A stretch of DNA of 64,000 nucleotides from contig NZ_BMNT01000018.1 in the NCBI RefSeq assembly GCF_014646695.1, positions 10,584 to 74,583 on the forward strand. The letters run 5' to 3'. The stretch comes from Sphaerisporangium melleum (GTDB lineage Bacteria; Actinomycetota; Actinomycetes; Streptosporangiales; Streptosporangiaceae). Below the pieces are notes generated by a model. That model searched no databases and was not told the origin of the DNA. It was given only the letters and a program-made list of their open reading frames with translations. The stretch's first letter is position 1. The number at the start of each line of letters is the position of its first letter. Positions 18,201-26,393 of this stretch are shown one piece after another. The translations under genes were made by a program, and so were the position numbers.

Positions 18201-19330
18201 GCTTCTGGGAGGCGTGTGACTCCTGCGAGCTGGTGAAGATCTGCTACGCCCCGCACAACGCGCGGACCTTCGCCCACCCCAGCGCCGGCCCGAAGGTGAC
18301 CGCGAGGCTGAGGGACCTCTACACGCTGGCGCACCTCCGCGGCCACCTGCACATGACGCTGCGCGATCTGCGCTCGGGCCTGGCCTTCATGCTCACCTCC
18401 GGGCGCGGCTGCGAGCAGATCCGCGAGCTGTACCGCGAGGGCGACGCCCGGGCCATCCTGGACGGCTTCTACTTCAACAGCTGGGCGGGTGCCGCCGGCA
18501 CCAAGGACCGGCTGCTGGCCTTCTTACGCGAGGTGGACGTCGCGGCCGTACCCGACCCGGCCCTGGACCGGCAGATCGACTACGTCGGGCCGGACGCCGG
18601 GCAGGCGGTGATGACCGTCGACCAGCGCGGAGCCTACGACGTCCACCTGCTGGACGAGCTGTTCACCCGGCTTCCCCGCAGCGCCGCTCCATCATCTCAG
18701 CAGGTGCGGGAACATCGCGGGTACGTCGCCTCCGCACGGCGGCGGTTCTACTTCGAATGCGTCGACGACCGGCGTGCGCGGCGGCTGCTGCCGTACCGGT
18801 CGGCCCATCGGTTCCTCGAGGCGCTGAACCACCCGGAACGGGTCACCGAGCACCTGCCCGAGATCATCGGCGCGATCAACCGGGGGGAGGGTCTTCCCGA
18901 CCCGGGCGGGCTGGGAGACGTGCTGGCCCTGCAGATCCGCCAGGTCCCCGGCGGCGGCATCCGCAGTTATCGCCTTTTCCCCGCCGAGACCCTGTCGCTG
19001 GCGACCACGCCGGACAGGTCGTCCCCCTACCTTGAGGAACACCCCGAAGCACTGGTCCTGGGATACCACGGCGAAGCGGGACATCGGGCGAGATTGCGCA
19101 TCCGGCTCGACCTCTACGAGTTGCTCTTCCGGCTGCGAGAAGGCCATCTGCCCGGAGTCGCCGAGCGCCAGGGGCTCTACCTCGCCTTGACGATCTTCAA
19201 GAACGAGCTGTCCGCGGCGCCGTACCAGGAGGTGCTGCTCACCATGGGCGGCCGGGACCTGTACCGCATCCATCGCGCGCCGAGCGGGCGACTGCGGATG
19301 CGGTCCCTCACCGAGGAAGGTGAACGGTGA
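15275..19330 (+). CDS. mad6: MADS protein kinase MAD6 (NERD, pseudokinase, kinase and NTPase)
   Basis: The 1351-residue protein has four parts. Residues 10-110 form a NERD nuclease-related domain (YEVDLVVVTGHSVCLIDVKG, keeping the D and the DxK). Residues about 185-460 form a kinase-like fold that has lost its catalytic residues: HRALTP (about 323) for HRDxKP and GFDYAR for DFG. Residues about 490-760 form an apparently active Ser/Thr kinase: glycine loop LGSGTFG (about 501), Lys about 524, HCDIKPRNLL (614-623), DFN for DFG (about 633) and TGKYAPPD. Residues about 790-1351 carry a P-loop NTPase (Walker A GNAGDGKT, 825-832). It begins 3 nt after MAD5. Phosphorylation of other MADS subunits as an activation switch is plausible but inferred. 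Confidence 0.88.
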   Translation: MAQLVGGGPPVNDAERKVIAHLRDHAPDDWRVLHNIEIPVHGSKYEVDLVVVTGHSVCLIDVKGTRGRIKVAGRRWYTERRAPFGSPVAKLRGHARALKGKLAEARPALSRVYVDALVVLTADDARLIDPDDRPEAEANDVTTLSRLIETLSDVSRVRTGLARDVTPYRRDIIEALDGAVREPAGPLRFGNWVVRERLGGTDEVTEYRAVNATVASSETVLLRVYQADPFQPEELRAAERVAIANAYEVLTKMPPSEYIVGRRDFFPEEDESRFVLVLDDVRGQALHLRLNDPRQPLTADAKLGVIRDILRGLAHAHRFRVIHRALTPAAVLVTGGGRALLTGFDYARPEDPRSHTVVHRLAEALDPAYVAPECQTRAQAMSRASDVYAAGVIAFQLLTGELPFATSADQFEKGSVLPEHVMTAAGVPEEIIELLRRLCALAPSARPEAAEALRMLQKAMGGDGGRGGGSASPASGEEGPDYKHLPEGYPLTRAHTVRRKLGSGTFGVVYQVYDHLASTDRVVKLVLKDRESLTERLKQEYQVLRGLSHPNVVKVEHADYLPNTDIPYLVFEYVDGQDVHDLIKGRPLGPADAVKLGRDVAEGLVYLHANGIYHCDIKPRNLLRTDTGCKIIDFNVSVTADSSLSRAGGTGKYAPPDTGVGPPTVADLADRDVYGLGLTIYELVTGQWPFRSPQRAFGEQPIDPTSLTGLGDLSDALVATLMKAIAPLRGDRYASAAELLAALTAIGDQVHRPRLALPPEPSPRGEAAGGNPFVAHLQTLYSQSTISNAGTRGHDPFKLYVPTALDERLIPDVVNGRHTLVVITGNAGDGKTAFLEHLISREKRRGAVAGEPRDNGADVRLPGGRWLRTNHDGSQDEGDKANDDVLLEFFAPYAGTVPAADTGETRLIAINEGRLIDFLATHEERFPWLAATIRAGLSGEPAADGVAVVNLNRRSVVAGDDESIFDRVLGRMTHEGFWEACDSCELVKICYAPHNARTFAHPSAGPKVTARLRDLYTLAHLRGHLHMTLRDLRSGLAFMLTSGRGCEQIRELYREGDARAILDGFYFNSWAGAAGTKDRLLAFLREVDVAAVPDPALDRQIDYVGPDAGQAVMTVDQRGAYDVHLLDELFTRLPRSAAPSSQQVREHRGYVASARRRFYFECVDDRRARRLLPYRSAHRFLEALNHPERVTEHLPEIIGAINRGEGLPDPGGLGDVLALQIRQVPGGGIRSYRLFPAETLSLATTPDRSSPYLEEHPEALVLGYHGEAGHRARLRIRLDLYELLFRLREGHLPGVAERQGLYLALTIFKNELSAAPYQEVLLTMGGRDLYRIHRAPSGRLRMRSLTEEGER

Positions 19331-20919
19331 CCCTGCACAAAGGTGACCGGGAATTCCGGCATCCCGGTGTGACCCATGTCGACTACAAGCAGGTGGAGAT
19401 GGACCGGGTGCTCACCGCGTTCCTCCCGCGGCTGTGGTGGGGAGGATCGCCGAGCGTGCTGGCGAGATCTGCCGACCTGTCGGTCGACGACTTCGTCGAC
19501 ACCGTGCTCGAGTATCCCGCGCTGTTCGACGGGTTCGACCGGGACGTCACCCGCCGGTGGATGGAGACCCACCTGCTGGATCTCGTCAACCGCGGCAAGC
19601 CCGGTCAGATGGTCGCCGGTCTGCGGCCGCTGCACGGGTTCACCTACCGGTTCCGCAACTCCCGCCGTTCACGCCCCGCCGGGGTGGACGAGCAGCTGTA
19701 CGCGATGATCCAGCACGCGTCCGGCGGGCGGGGGAGCCAGGCGCTCCAGTACCTGAAGACCTTCTTCTTCGCGGGGGTGGACCCCAGCACCGAGGCTCCC
19801 GAGCTCGGTAGCGAGATCGACGTGGAGACCCAGGCGCTCATCAACCTGTCCGAGGCCGTCCGGAGGGACATCACCGATCGGGCCGCGGCCGTCAAGGACC
19901 GCAGGTCCTACCCGCCGCTGTATCCTGACGCCTCCGATCTGCTGGTGGAGGACGTCGTCCGGTTGCTCTTCCACCAGCACCTGATCCCCCGATCGGTGCT
20001 GGTCGACTACCTGAAGATCCTTTTCGCCTTCCATCTGGCGCTCTACCATCTGCGCGTCATGAAGGTGCTTCCCGCGATGCTGAAGGGAGAGCAGCCGAAA
20101 GCGGAGGGAGGCTTCTTCCTCGACGTCGAGGGAATCCCCGGCACGCCGGCCGCCCGGCTCGCCGAACGCTGCGCGTCCGTCTGGTATGGACGCATCCCGG
20201 AGTTCGTCCGCGCCACCTTCGCGGTGAAGAAGCTCGACGACTTCGCGCAGCACCTGGTGCGGTTGAACAAGCTGCACAAGCCGCCGAACGGTGCCTTCAA
20301 GGTGGCGGAACTGGTGACGCTGCTCGGCTCCGCCTATTCGCGTGAGCGCGAGCAGTTCGCCGGGGCCCGGCTGATCCGCGTTCTGGAGAGTTCCCGCGAC
20401 TCCGGCGACCCCGGTGACGAGCCGGACACCACGATCGCCCGGATACTGGAACTGGGGCTGGACCAGTTCAGCACCTACATCGACGTCATCACGGCCTTCA
20501 GGGTCGGCTTCCACCGCCAGTACATCACCGAATGCCTCGACTCGCTGCTCCTGAAGAACCGCCCCGGCGCGATGATCGCCCAGCCACGTCAAGGCGAAAG
20601 GCGTTTCATTCTGGACAGCCGCCTGCTGGAGGTGCTGTTGCAGATCGCGCTGCTTCGCCCGGGCGGCTCGCAAGGTTTCCACACCGGCCCCCTTCGCGTC
20701 GACCGGTTCCTGGCCATCCTGCGCGAGCGCTACGGGCTCCACATCGACGCGCTGCCCGCGGGGGACGGCTTCACCCGAGCGGGCATCACCGACCAGGGCG
20801 CGCTCAGGGAGAACACGCGGGCCTTCACGGCACGCCTTCGCGAGATCGGTTTCTACTCGGACATGTCGGATGCCTATCTCACGCAGACCATCACGCCACG
20901 TTATGTCGTACCGGCCTGA
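19327..20919 (+). CDS. mad7: MADS protein MAD7 (unknown function)
   Basis: This 530-residue soluble protein shows no motif I can assign to a known domain. It is mostly alpha-helical with many aromatic and charged residues (for example LPRLWWGGSPSVLARSADLSVDDF near the N-terminus) and has no membrane segment or Walker motif. GTG 19327 overlaps the MAD6 stop by 4 nt, so stoichiometric synthesis with MAD6 is likely. The name comes from position between the kinase MAD6 and the HerA-like MAD8, which matches MADS gene order. It may be a structural partner of the MAD8 ATPase; that is a guess. Confidence 0.75.
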   Translation: MTLHKGDREFRHPGVTHVDYKQVEMDRVLTAFLPRLWWGGSPSVLARSADLSVDDFVDTVLEYPALFDGFDRDVTRRWMETHLLDLVNRGKPGQMVAGLRPLHGFTYRFRNSRRSRPAGVDEQLYAMIQHASGGRGSQALQYLKTFFFAGVDPSTEAPELGSEIDVETQALINLSEAVRRDITDRAAAVKDRRSYPPLYPDASDLLVEDVVRLLFHQHLIPRSVLVDYLKILFAFHLALYHLRVMKVLPAMLKGEQPKAEGGFFLDVEGIPGTPAARLAERCASVWYGRIPEFVRATFAVKKLDDFAQHLVRLNKLHKPPNGAFKVAELVTLLGSAYSREREQFAGARLIRVLESSRDSGDPGDEPDTTIARILELGLDQFSTYIDVITAFRVGFHRQYITECLDSLLLKNRPGAMIAQPRQGERRFILDSRLLEVLLQIALLRPGGSQGFHTGPLRVDRFLAILRERYGLHIDALPAGDGFTRAGITDQGALRENTRAFTARLREIGFYSDMSDAYLTQTITPRYVVPA

Positions 20920-20929
20920 CAGGACCCCG

Positions 20930-23900
20930 ATGAGCACAGGACTTCGCGAACTACTCGATCAGGACCTCGACGAGGCGCTCGAACGGGTGCTCACCCCCCG
21001 GCTGTCCACTTTCCTGGACGCTCGTGAACCGGGACACTGCGCCCGGATCATCGACATCGGCGCGGCTCTCGCCGAACGGCTCTGCCGCAGACTGCGCACG
21101 GCCGTGCGCAACGACGCCCAGGTCCACGTCCTCGGCGGCCCGCCCGAGGTGTCTGCGGACGTGGCGATCAGCAGCACGAAGCTGATCGAACTGCGCAACC
21201 CGGACGGCGGACGCCAGCGACCGCCTCTGCTCGTCTTCGTTCCTCCCGGCACCCGGGCCAGCGCCGAGGACTCCTTCGACGTGGCCACCTTCGAAGAGAT
21301 CGTGCTGGGCGACGTCTACTCCGCCCTGGTCGGGCGGTTGCTCGCCGAGCTTCCCGAAGCGCTGCGCCGCGGCGCGACGGACCTGTTCGATGTGCTGAAC
21401 GAGGAGCGCTGGGCGTACGGCGATTCCGCGGCACGAGCTCGATACCTGCTCGCCGTGCAGCTCAACGACTTCGACCCGCACGCCGCCGGGGCCGCCGTGT
21501 TCGAGCTCGGAATGGTGCCCGACTTCGACCTCTTCGCCGAGCCGGCGCGGATCCGCACCCGCGCGGCGCGCAACCTGCAACAGATGCGGGTCCTGTCCAG
21601 GGCGGAGGTCCCGGAGCGGCAACGCGTCGTCGAGCTCCATCTGGCCGACCCGGCGTTCCGCGCCCGTCTCGCCGCCTTCGTGGTCCAGACCGGCCTGGAG
21701 AGTCCCAGAACCTGGACGCGCCGGATCGTGGTCGACCGCGCCAACTGGAAGCTCGCCTTCCAGCACTGGCCGCTGCGCGAGGAACGCCCGGCCGAGACGC
21801 TGCGCATCACCGTCGGCGACCTCGACCTGCCCCGCGCCGGCGACCGGCCAGAGCATGCCGGGAACCCGACCCTGGCCAACATCGCCGGGCAGATGTTCCT
21901 CCCCACCGGGAAACAGGGGCCGTCGCAGCTTCCGGTCACCTTCGAGGTCACGCCCGACCCCCGCCGAATCGCCGGCCTGACCAAGTTCACCGTCCAACTC
22001 CTCTCCGAGGAGGCCGGTCCCACCGGCGTGGCCGTCACTGTGCGCGTCGGCAAGACCGCGAAAACGACGTTCAAGACGGCCATCAAGAAGCTGCGCGGCG
22101 CCGATCTGGAGCAGGGGTGGCACTACATCCGCGTGCTTCCGCAGGACGACGAGGGCATCCCCCTCCCGGTGGAGCTCGCGCGAGAGGGCGGGGGCGATCT
22201 CAACGAGAGCGACCGTTTTCTGGTCGTCACCGACGACGACATCGACGAACCGCCGCCTCAGCAGCGGGTGAACAAGGAGATCGGCCTCACCCACGCCCTC
22301 CGGCGTCTGCAGTTCGCGGCTCTTGCGGAGGGGCGCGATTGGCGGGAGGTAGCGTGCCGCTCGGCCGGCTGGAAAGCCGCCCACGGCTCCTCCAGCCACG
22401 TCGTCCACGCGGCGTTCGGAGGGCACGCGCAGATCGAGATCCCCCTCGCGCCCATGCTCGCCGAGCTGGAGCGGCGGATCCTCACAGAAGCCGATCAGGT
22501 CGGACGCCTACGGATGCCGGTCCACGCCGACCAAGCCGGCGCCGCCACACGAGAAGAGCCCGCATGGCCCGGCGACGGAGGCGAGGCCGCCGAAGCGTTC
22601 ATCGAAGCGCGCCGGGCGGTCTTCGCCGCGATCAGGGGCACCGACGCGATGGTGGTGGAGGGCCGCGATCTCATCGAGATCCGGCATCTGGTTCAGCACT
22701 ACGCGGAGACCTACGGCGAACTGCTCAGCCGGCAGCTTCGCCGTGCCGAACGCGCCGGCGACGATCACGCGGCCGGGCTACTCCGTGATCTCACCGAAAT
22801 GCTGCAGGTGGACTGCGTCACGGTGGACCACACCGACGCACGCGGCACGGTGAGCGAGCTGACCCTCGTGGCACCGACCCATCCGCTTCGCCTGCTCTGG
22901 CTCGTCACCTGGGCCGAGCTCGGTCACCAGTGGCTCGCCGACGCCACCGGCAACGAATCCGCGGTCATCGCGGCCGCGGGGCGGACGCTCGCCGGGATGA
23001 CTCCGCTCGGCTTCCCCCTGGTCGTGCCGCGCCCCGGCGGCCGGCTGGCCGTGGCCGGTGCTGATCTCAATCCGTACTGGGGTGTCTGCCTGCCCACCGA
23101 CATAGAAGACCCGCAAGGGGTGCTCGGAGCGCTGGCCGCCGCGCTTCGCCTGCCCGAACGGTGGACGAGTGACCGGGCGATCTCCGGGAAGCGGCTCGCC
23201 GACCGGGTCGAGCGCTATCTGCGCCTGCACCCTTACGTCTCCACATTGGTGATCGCCGTGGTCAATGCCGGGCGGGCCGAGCAGGTCGCGGACATGCTGG
23301 TGGAACTCCAGCGCCGCAAGGGGTTCAAGGAGATGACCTACGACGTCCGGCTCTTCGCCAGAGACCCGGAGGACCCCGGAAACGGGGACGCGCTCGCCCG
23401 GCTACTCAGGGGGGAGTGGAGTTCGGCCACGGACGCCGAGCCGTTCCACACACGCACCGCGGCCGGGATCACGCCGAAGCTTTCGGTGGCCGTGCGGCCG
23501 CTGGCGGAGTTCCGCTCCGCCAGCGGCGAACACTCCGCCCACATCACGCTTCTCCTCGACGCGTTCAGCGGCGAGCGGTTCGACGCCGCTCCCGCCGAGC
23601 GCCATGGGCCGGCGCACGTCCACGGACTCCAACAGGGCATGGTCGTCAGCTACGTCGAGGATGAGGATCTCATCGCCTGGCACAAACAGCCCCACCACGG
23701 GCCTGCCCTGCCGATCACCGGCGCCGAAGAGCTGACCGATCTGCTCACCTCCTTGCCACCGATCCTCTCCGCCGCCGCCTCGGCCGTGACCACAGGGCAG
23801 GTGGGCACCCGGCTCGCGCCGAGGATCACGCTCAGTCTCGACGTGGACGACGGCACGTTGCTCCATCAGGCGCACCGTTCCAGCGACTGGGTGATCACGG

Positions 23901-26305
23901 CGGACCGGACGCTGGGGGTGGAGTATTTCGACAGCCCGGACAGCGAGCGGCGGCCGGACTACATCATCGACTTCGACACCGACGGTTCCGACGGTCTGGG
24001 CCACCACGTGGTGATCAGTTCGCGATCCGCCGACGAGCTGCGATCTCTGCTGTCCCCGGTCATCGCGCAGCACGGATTCGCCATCGACCCCCGGCACACG
24101 GCCACCTTCTTCGACCAATTGCGCCTGTTGTCCGGGCGCCTGGCGTTCAAACTCGCCTCCGCGGTGCCCACACAACGAACCGAGGTCCTGGGCCTGGCGC
24201 TCGCCCGTCTGTACCTCGACTATCAGGGGGCGCTGGCCGACCAGATCCTGGTCCCGCTCGACGCGCACCTGGAGCTGTACCGCGAGGCGCGCAAACGCGC
24301 CGACGAGGTGGGCGAGGCCGTTGGCCTGCAACGCACGGATCTGGCGCTGTTCAGCCTGAACGCCCGGCGGCGGACGATCACCTGCCGGTTGGTCGAGGTC
24401 AAGTGCTACAGCTCTCTGGGTGGACTATCGGCCCACGAAGAGCTGAAGAACCGCATGACGGTCCAGCTCGACCAGAGCGCCAAGGTGCTGGCGGACCACT
24501 TCGACCCGCATCGCCGCAGCCCCGACCGCCCCGATCGAGTGGTGCGGAACGCCGAGTTCGCCGCCTTGCTGCGCTTCTACCTCGGCAGAGCCGTCCGCTA
24601 CCGGACGATGAAAGCGGACGCCGCCACTGAGGCCGAATGGCTGCTGACGCAACTCGACCGCGGTTACCGGCTGGAATTCACCCGTACGGGGCTCATCTTC
24701 GATCTCGCCGGCAAAGGCGCCTCCAGCGAATGCGAGGGAGGGATCGAGTTCCACCGCGTCGGCCGCGACCTCGCCGAAGAACTGATCGAAGCCATCCCCA
24801 CCGATGCGGTCCTGGCCGCGGACGGGACCGCAGCGAGCCCGACCTCGGAGTCCCTTGAACGGCTCGATCTCACTCTTCCCCGGCTCTCCGGCGCCGCCTT
24901 CCGGGCGCCGGCCCGCGCACACGAAGTGCCCGCGACGGAGGCCTTCGGCGACACCCCGGACGACGGTTCCGAGGAGCAGGGACCTGAGGAAAAAGAGGCG
25001 TCCTCCCTACCTCCGGCCGAGATCGGAGATCTTCCCGAAACCTACTCAGATGCCGAGAAACCGCCGTTCACCGCCGAACCGGTCAGACCCGCTTCCGCCG
25101 GTTCGAGCCCGCCTCCCGACGTCTATCTTGGGTCGGCTGGTCCCTCTCCGCAGTACGGAGTTCTCGGCGAGGTGGCAGGGCGGAAGGTCGCACTCGACCT
25201 CAACGAGACGCACACGATCAGCCTCTTCGGCGTACAGGGCGGAGGAAAGAGCTACACACTAGGCACGATCATCGAGGCCGCGTCACTGGCGATGCCGGCC
25301 AGCGGCGAACTGTCGCACCCGCTCGCCACCATCGTCTTCCACTACAGCCCCACGCTGGACTACGCGCCGGAGTTCACCAGCATGGTGCTGCCCAACGATG
25401 ATGCCGGCCAGATCGAGGCGCTGCGAGACCGCTACGGCGCCGACCCGGCCGCGCTGACCGATGTGGTGATGCTGGTCCCCGAAGACCATCTGGAGCAGCG
25501 GCGCGTGGAGTATCCCGCGATCGATGTCGTCCCGCTGAAGTTCGGCTCCGCCGAGCTGCGCGCCGAGCACTGGCGCTTTCTCATGGGCGCCATCGGTAAT
25601 CAGTCCACCTACATCCGCCAGCTCCAGCGCATCATGAAGGCCAACCGTAAGGATCTGCGGCTCGAGGTCATCCGGGACGGCGTGGAGCGGTCGTCGCTCT
25701 CCGACAACCTCAAGCAGCTCGCCCTCGAACGGCTGAACCTGGCCGCCGAGTACATCGACGACACCGCGCGGGTGAAGGATCTCGTCCGGCCAGGACGGAT
25801 GATCATCGTCGATCTGAGAGACGAGTACATCGAGAAGGACGAGGCGCTCGGTCTCTTCGTGGTCCTCATGCAACTGTTCGCCGAGGCCCGGAGCGATGGC
25901 GAGCGGTTCAACAAGCTCGTCGTCTTCGACGAGGCTCACAAGTACATCGAAAGCCCCGATCTGGTGGCGGGGCTCGTCGAGAGCGTCCGCGAGATGCGGC
26001 ACAAGGGGATGAGCGTCCTGGTTGCGAGCCAGGACCCTCCGTCGGTCCCGATCTCGTTGATCGAGCTGTCCAACCATGTGATCCTGCACAAGTTCACCTC
26101 GCCCGCATGGCTCAAGCATCTGCAGAAGGCGAACGCGTCACTGGCCGAACTCACCTCAGCCCGGATGGCGGCACTCACGCCGGGTGAGGCTTATGTCTGG
26201 TCCAGCAAGGCGACGGACGCCGCCTTCACCCGTGGTGCCGTCAAGGTTCGGCTGCGTCCCAGGGCCACCCGCCACGGCGGCGGCACCAAGACCGCGCTCG
26301 GCTGA
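20930..26305 (+). CDS. mad8: MADS HerA-like ATP-binding protein MAD8
   Basis: The 1791-residue protein ends in a HerA/FtsK-type ATPase. Walker A is GVQGGGKS (1434-1441) and Walker B is LVVFDEAHKYIE (acidic pair 1667-1668). It is followed by MRHKGMSVLVASQDPPSVP, a sensor region typical of HerA. About 1400 residues of unknown fold precede this, with an acidic Pro/Glu-rich linker about residues 1310-1400. Size and layout resemble DptH of phosphorothioation-dependent restriction, suggesting a large DNA translocase or remodeller that acts on unmodified DNA. ATG 20930 was preferred over 20870 because it follows AGGA at 5 nt and leaves only 10 nt after MAD7. It is the last gene of the operon. Confidence 0.87.
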   Translation: MSTGLRELLDQDLDEALERVLTPRLSTFLDAREPGHCARIIDIGAALAERLCRRLRTAVRNDAQVHVLGGPPEVSADVAISSTKLIELRNPDGGRQRPPLLVFVPPGTRASAEDSFDVATFEEIVLGDVYSALVGRLLAELPEALRRGATDLFDVLNEERWAYGDSAARARYLLAVQLNDFDPHAAGAAVFELGMVPDFDLFAEPARIRTRAARNLQQMRVLSRAEVPERQRVVELHLADPAFRARLAAFVVQTGLESPRTWTRRIVVDRANWKLAFQHWPLREERPAETLRITVGDLDLPRAGDRPEHAGNPTLANIAGQMFLPTGKQGPSQLPVTFEVTPDPRRIAGLTKFTVQLLSEEAGPTGVAVTVRVGKTAKTTFKTAIKKLRGADLEQGWHYIRVLPQDDEGIPLPVELAREGGGDLNESDRFLVVTDDDIDEPPPQQRVNKEIGLTHALRRLQFAALAEGRDWREVACRSAGWKAAHGSSSHVVHAAFGGHAQIEIPLAPMLAELERRILTEADQVGRLRMPVHADQAGAATREEPAWPGDGGEAAEAFIEARRAVFAAIRGTDAMVVEGRDLIEIRHLVQHYAETYGELLSRQLRRAERAGDDHAAGLLRDLTEMLQVDCVTVDHTDARGTVSELTLVAPTHPLRLLWLVTWAELGHQWLADATGNESAVIAAAGRTLAGMTPLGFPLVVPRPGGRLAVAGADLNPYWGVCLPTDIEDPQGVLGALAAALRLPERWTSDRAISGKRLADRVERYLRLHPYVSTLVIAVVNAGRAEQVADMLVELQRRKGFKEMTYDVRLFARDPEDPGNGDALARLLRGEWSSATDAEPFHTRTAAGITPKLSVAVRPLAEFRSASGEHSAHITLLLDAFSGERFDAAPAERHGPAHVHGLQQGMVVSYVEDEDLIAWHKQPHHGPALPITGAEELTDLLTSLPPILSAAASAVTTGQVGTRLAPRITLSLDVDDGTLLHQAHRSSDWVITADRTLGVEYFDSPDSERRPDYIIDFDTDGSDGLGHHVVISSRSADELRSLLSPVIAQHGFAIDPRHTATFFDQLRLLSGRLAFKLASAVPTQRTEVLGLALARLYLDYQGALADQILVPLDAHLELYREARKRADEVGEAVGLQRTDLALFSLNARRRTITCRLVEVKCYSSLGGLSAHEELKNRMTVQLDQSAKVLADHFDPHRRSPDRPDRVVRNAEFAALLRFYLGRAVRYRTMKADAATEAEWLLTQLDRGYRLEFTRTGLIFDLAGKGASSECEGGIEFHRVGRDLAEELIEAIPTDAVLAADGTAASPTSESLERLDLTLPRLSGAAFRAPARAHEVPATEAFGDTPDDGSEEQGPEEKEASSLPPAEIGDLPETYSDAEKPPFTAEPVRPASAGSSPPPDVYLGSAGPSPQYGVLGEVAGRKVALDLNETHTISLFGVQGGGKSYTLGTIIEAASLAMPASGELSHPLATIVFHYSPTLDYAPEFTSMVLPNDDAGQIEALRDRYGADPAALTDVVMLVPEDHLEQRRVEYPAIDVVPLKFGSAELRAEHWRFLMGAIGNQSTYIRQLQRIMKANRKDLRLEVIRDGVERSSLSDNLKQLALERLNLAAEYIDDTARVKDLVRPGRMIIVDLRDEYIEKDEALGLFVVLMQLFAEARSDGERFNKLVVFDEAHKYIESPDLVAGLVESVREMRHKGMSVLVASQDPPSVPISLIELSNHVILHKFTSPAWLKHLQKANASLAELTSARMAALTPGEAYVWSSKATDAAFTRGAVKVRLRPRATRHGGGTKTALG

Positions 26306-26372
26306 ATGGCCGGTGGGCGACAAGGTCCGAACCCGGAACGCCGCGCTTCGCCGGTTGACTGCTCCGCCCAGT

Positions 26373-26389
26373 CCGCCGGCCTTCGGCGG
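26373..26389. terminator. Hairpin between convergent MAD8 and histidine kinase genes
   Basis: CCGCCG (26373-26378) pairs with CGGCGG (26384-26389) around a 5-nt loop, in the 88-nt gap between the MAD8 stop and the stop of the convergent histidine kinase. It may serve both genes. Confidence 0.5.
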
Positions 26390-26393
26390 GCCG

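Noticed and set aside
9872-26305. Type I restriction-modification, BREX or DISARM system
   Set aside because: HsdM- and HsdS-like genes are present but no HsdR translocase, PglZ, BrxC, DrmA or DrmB. The kinase plus HerA-like ATPase order fits MADS better.
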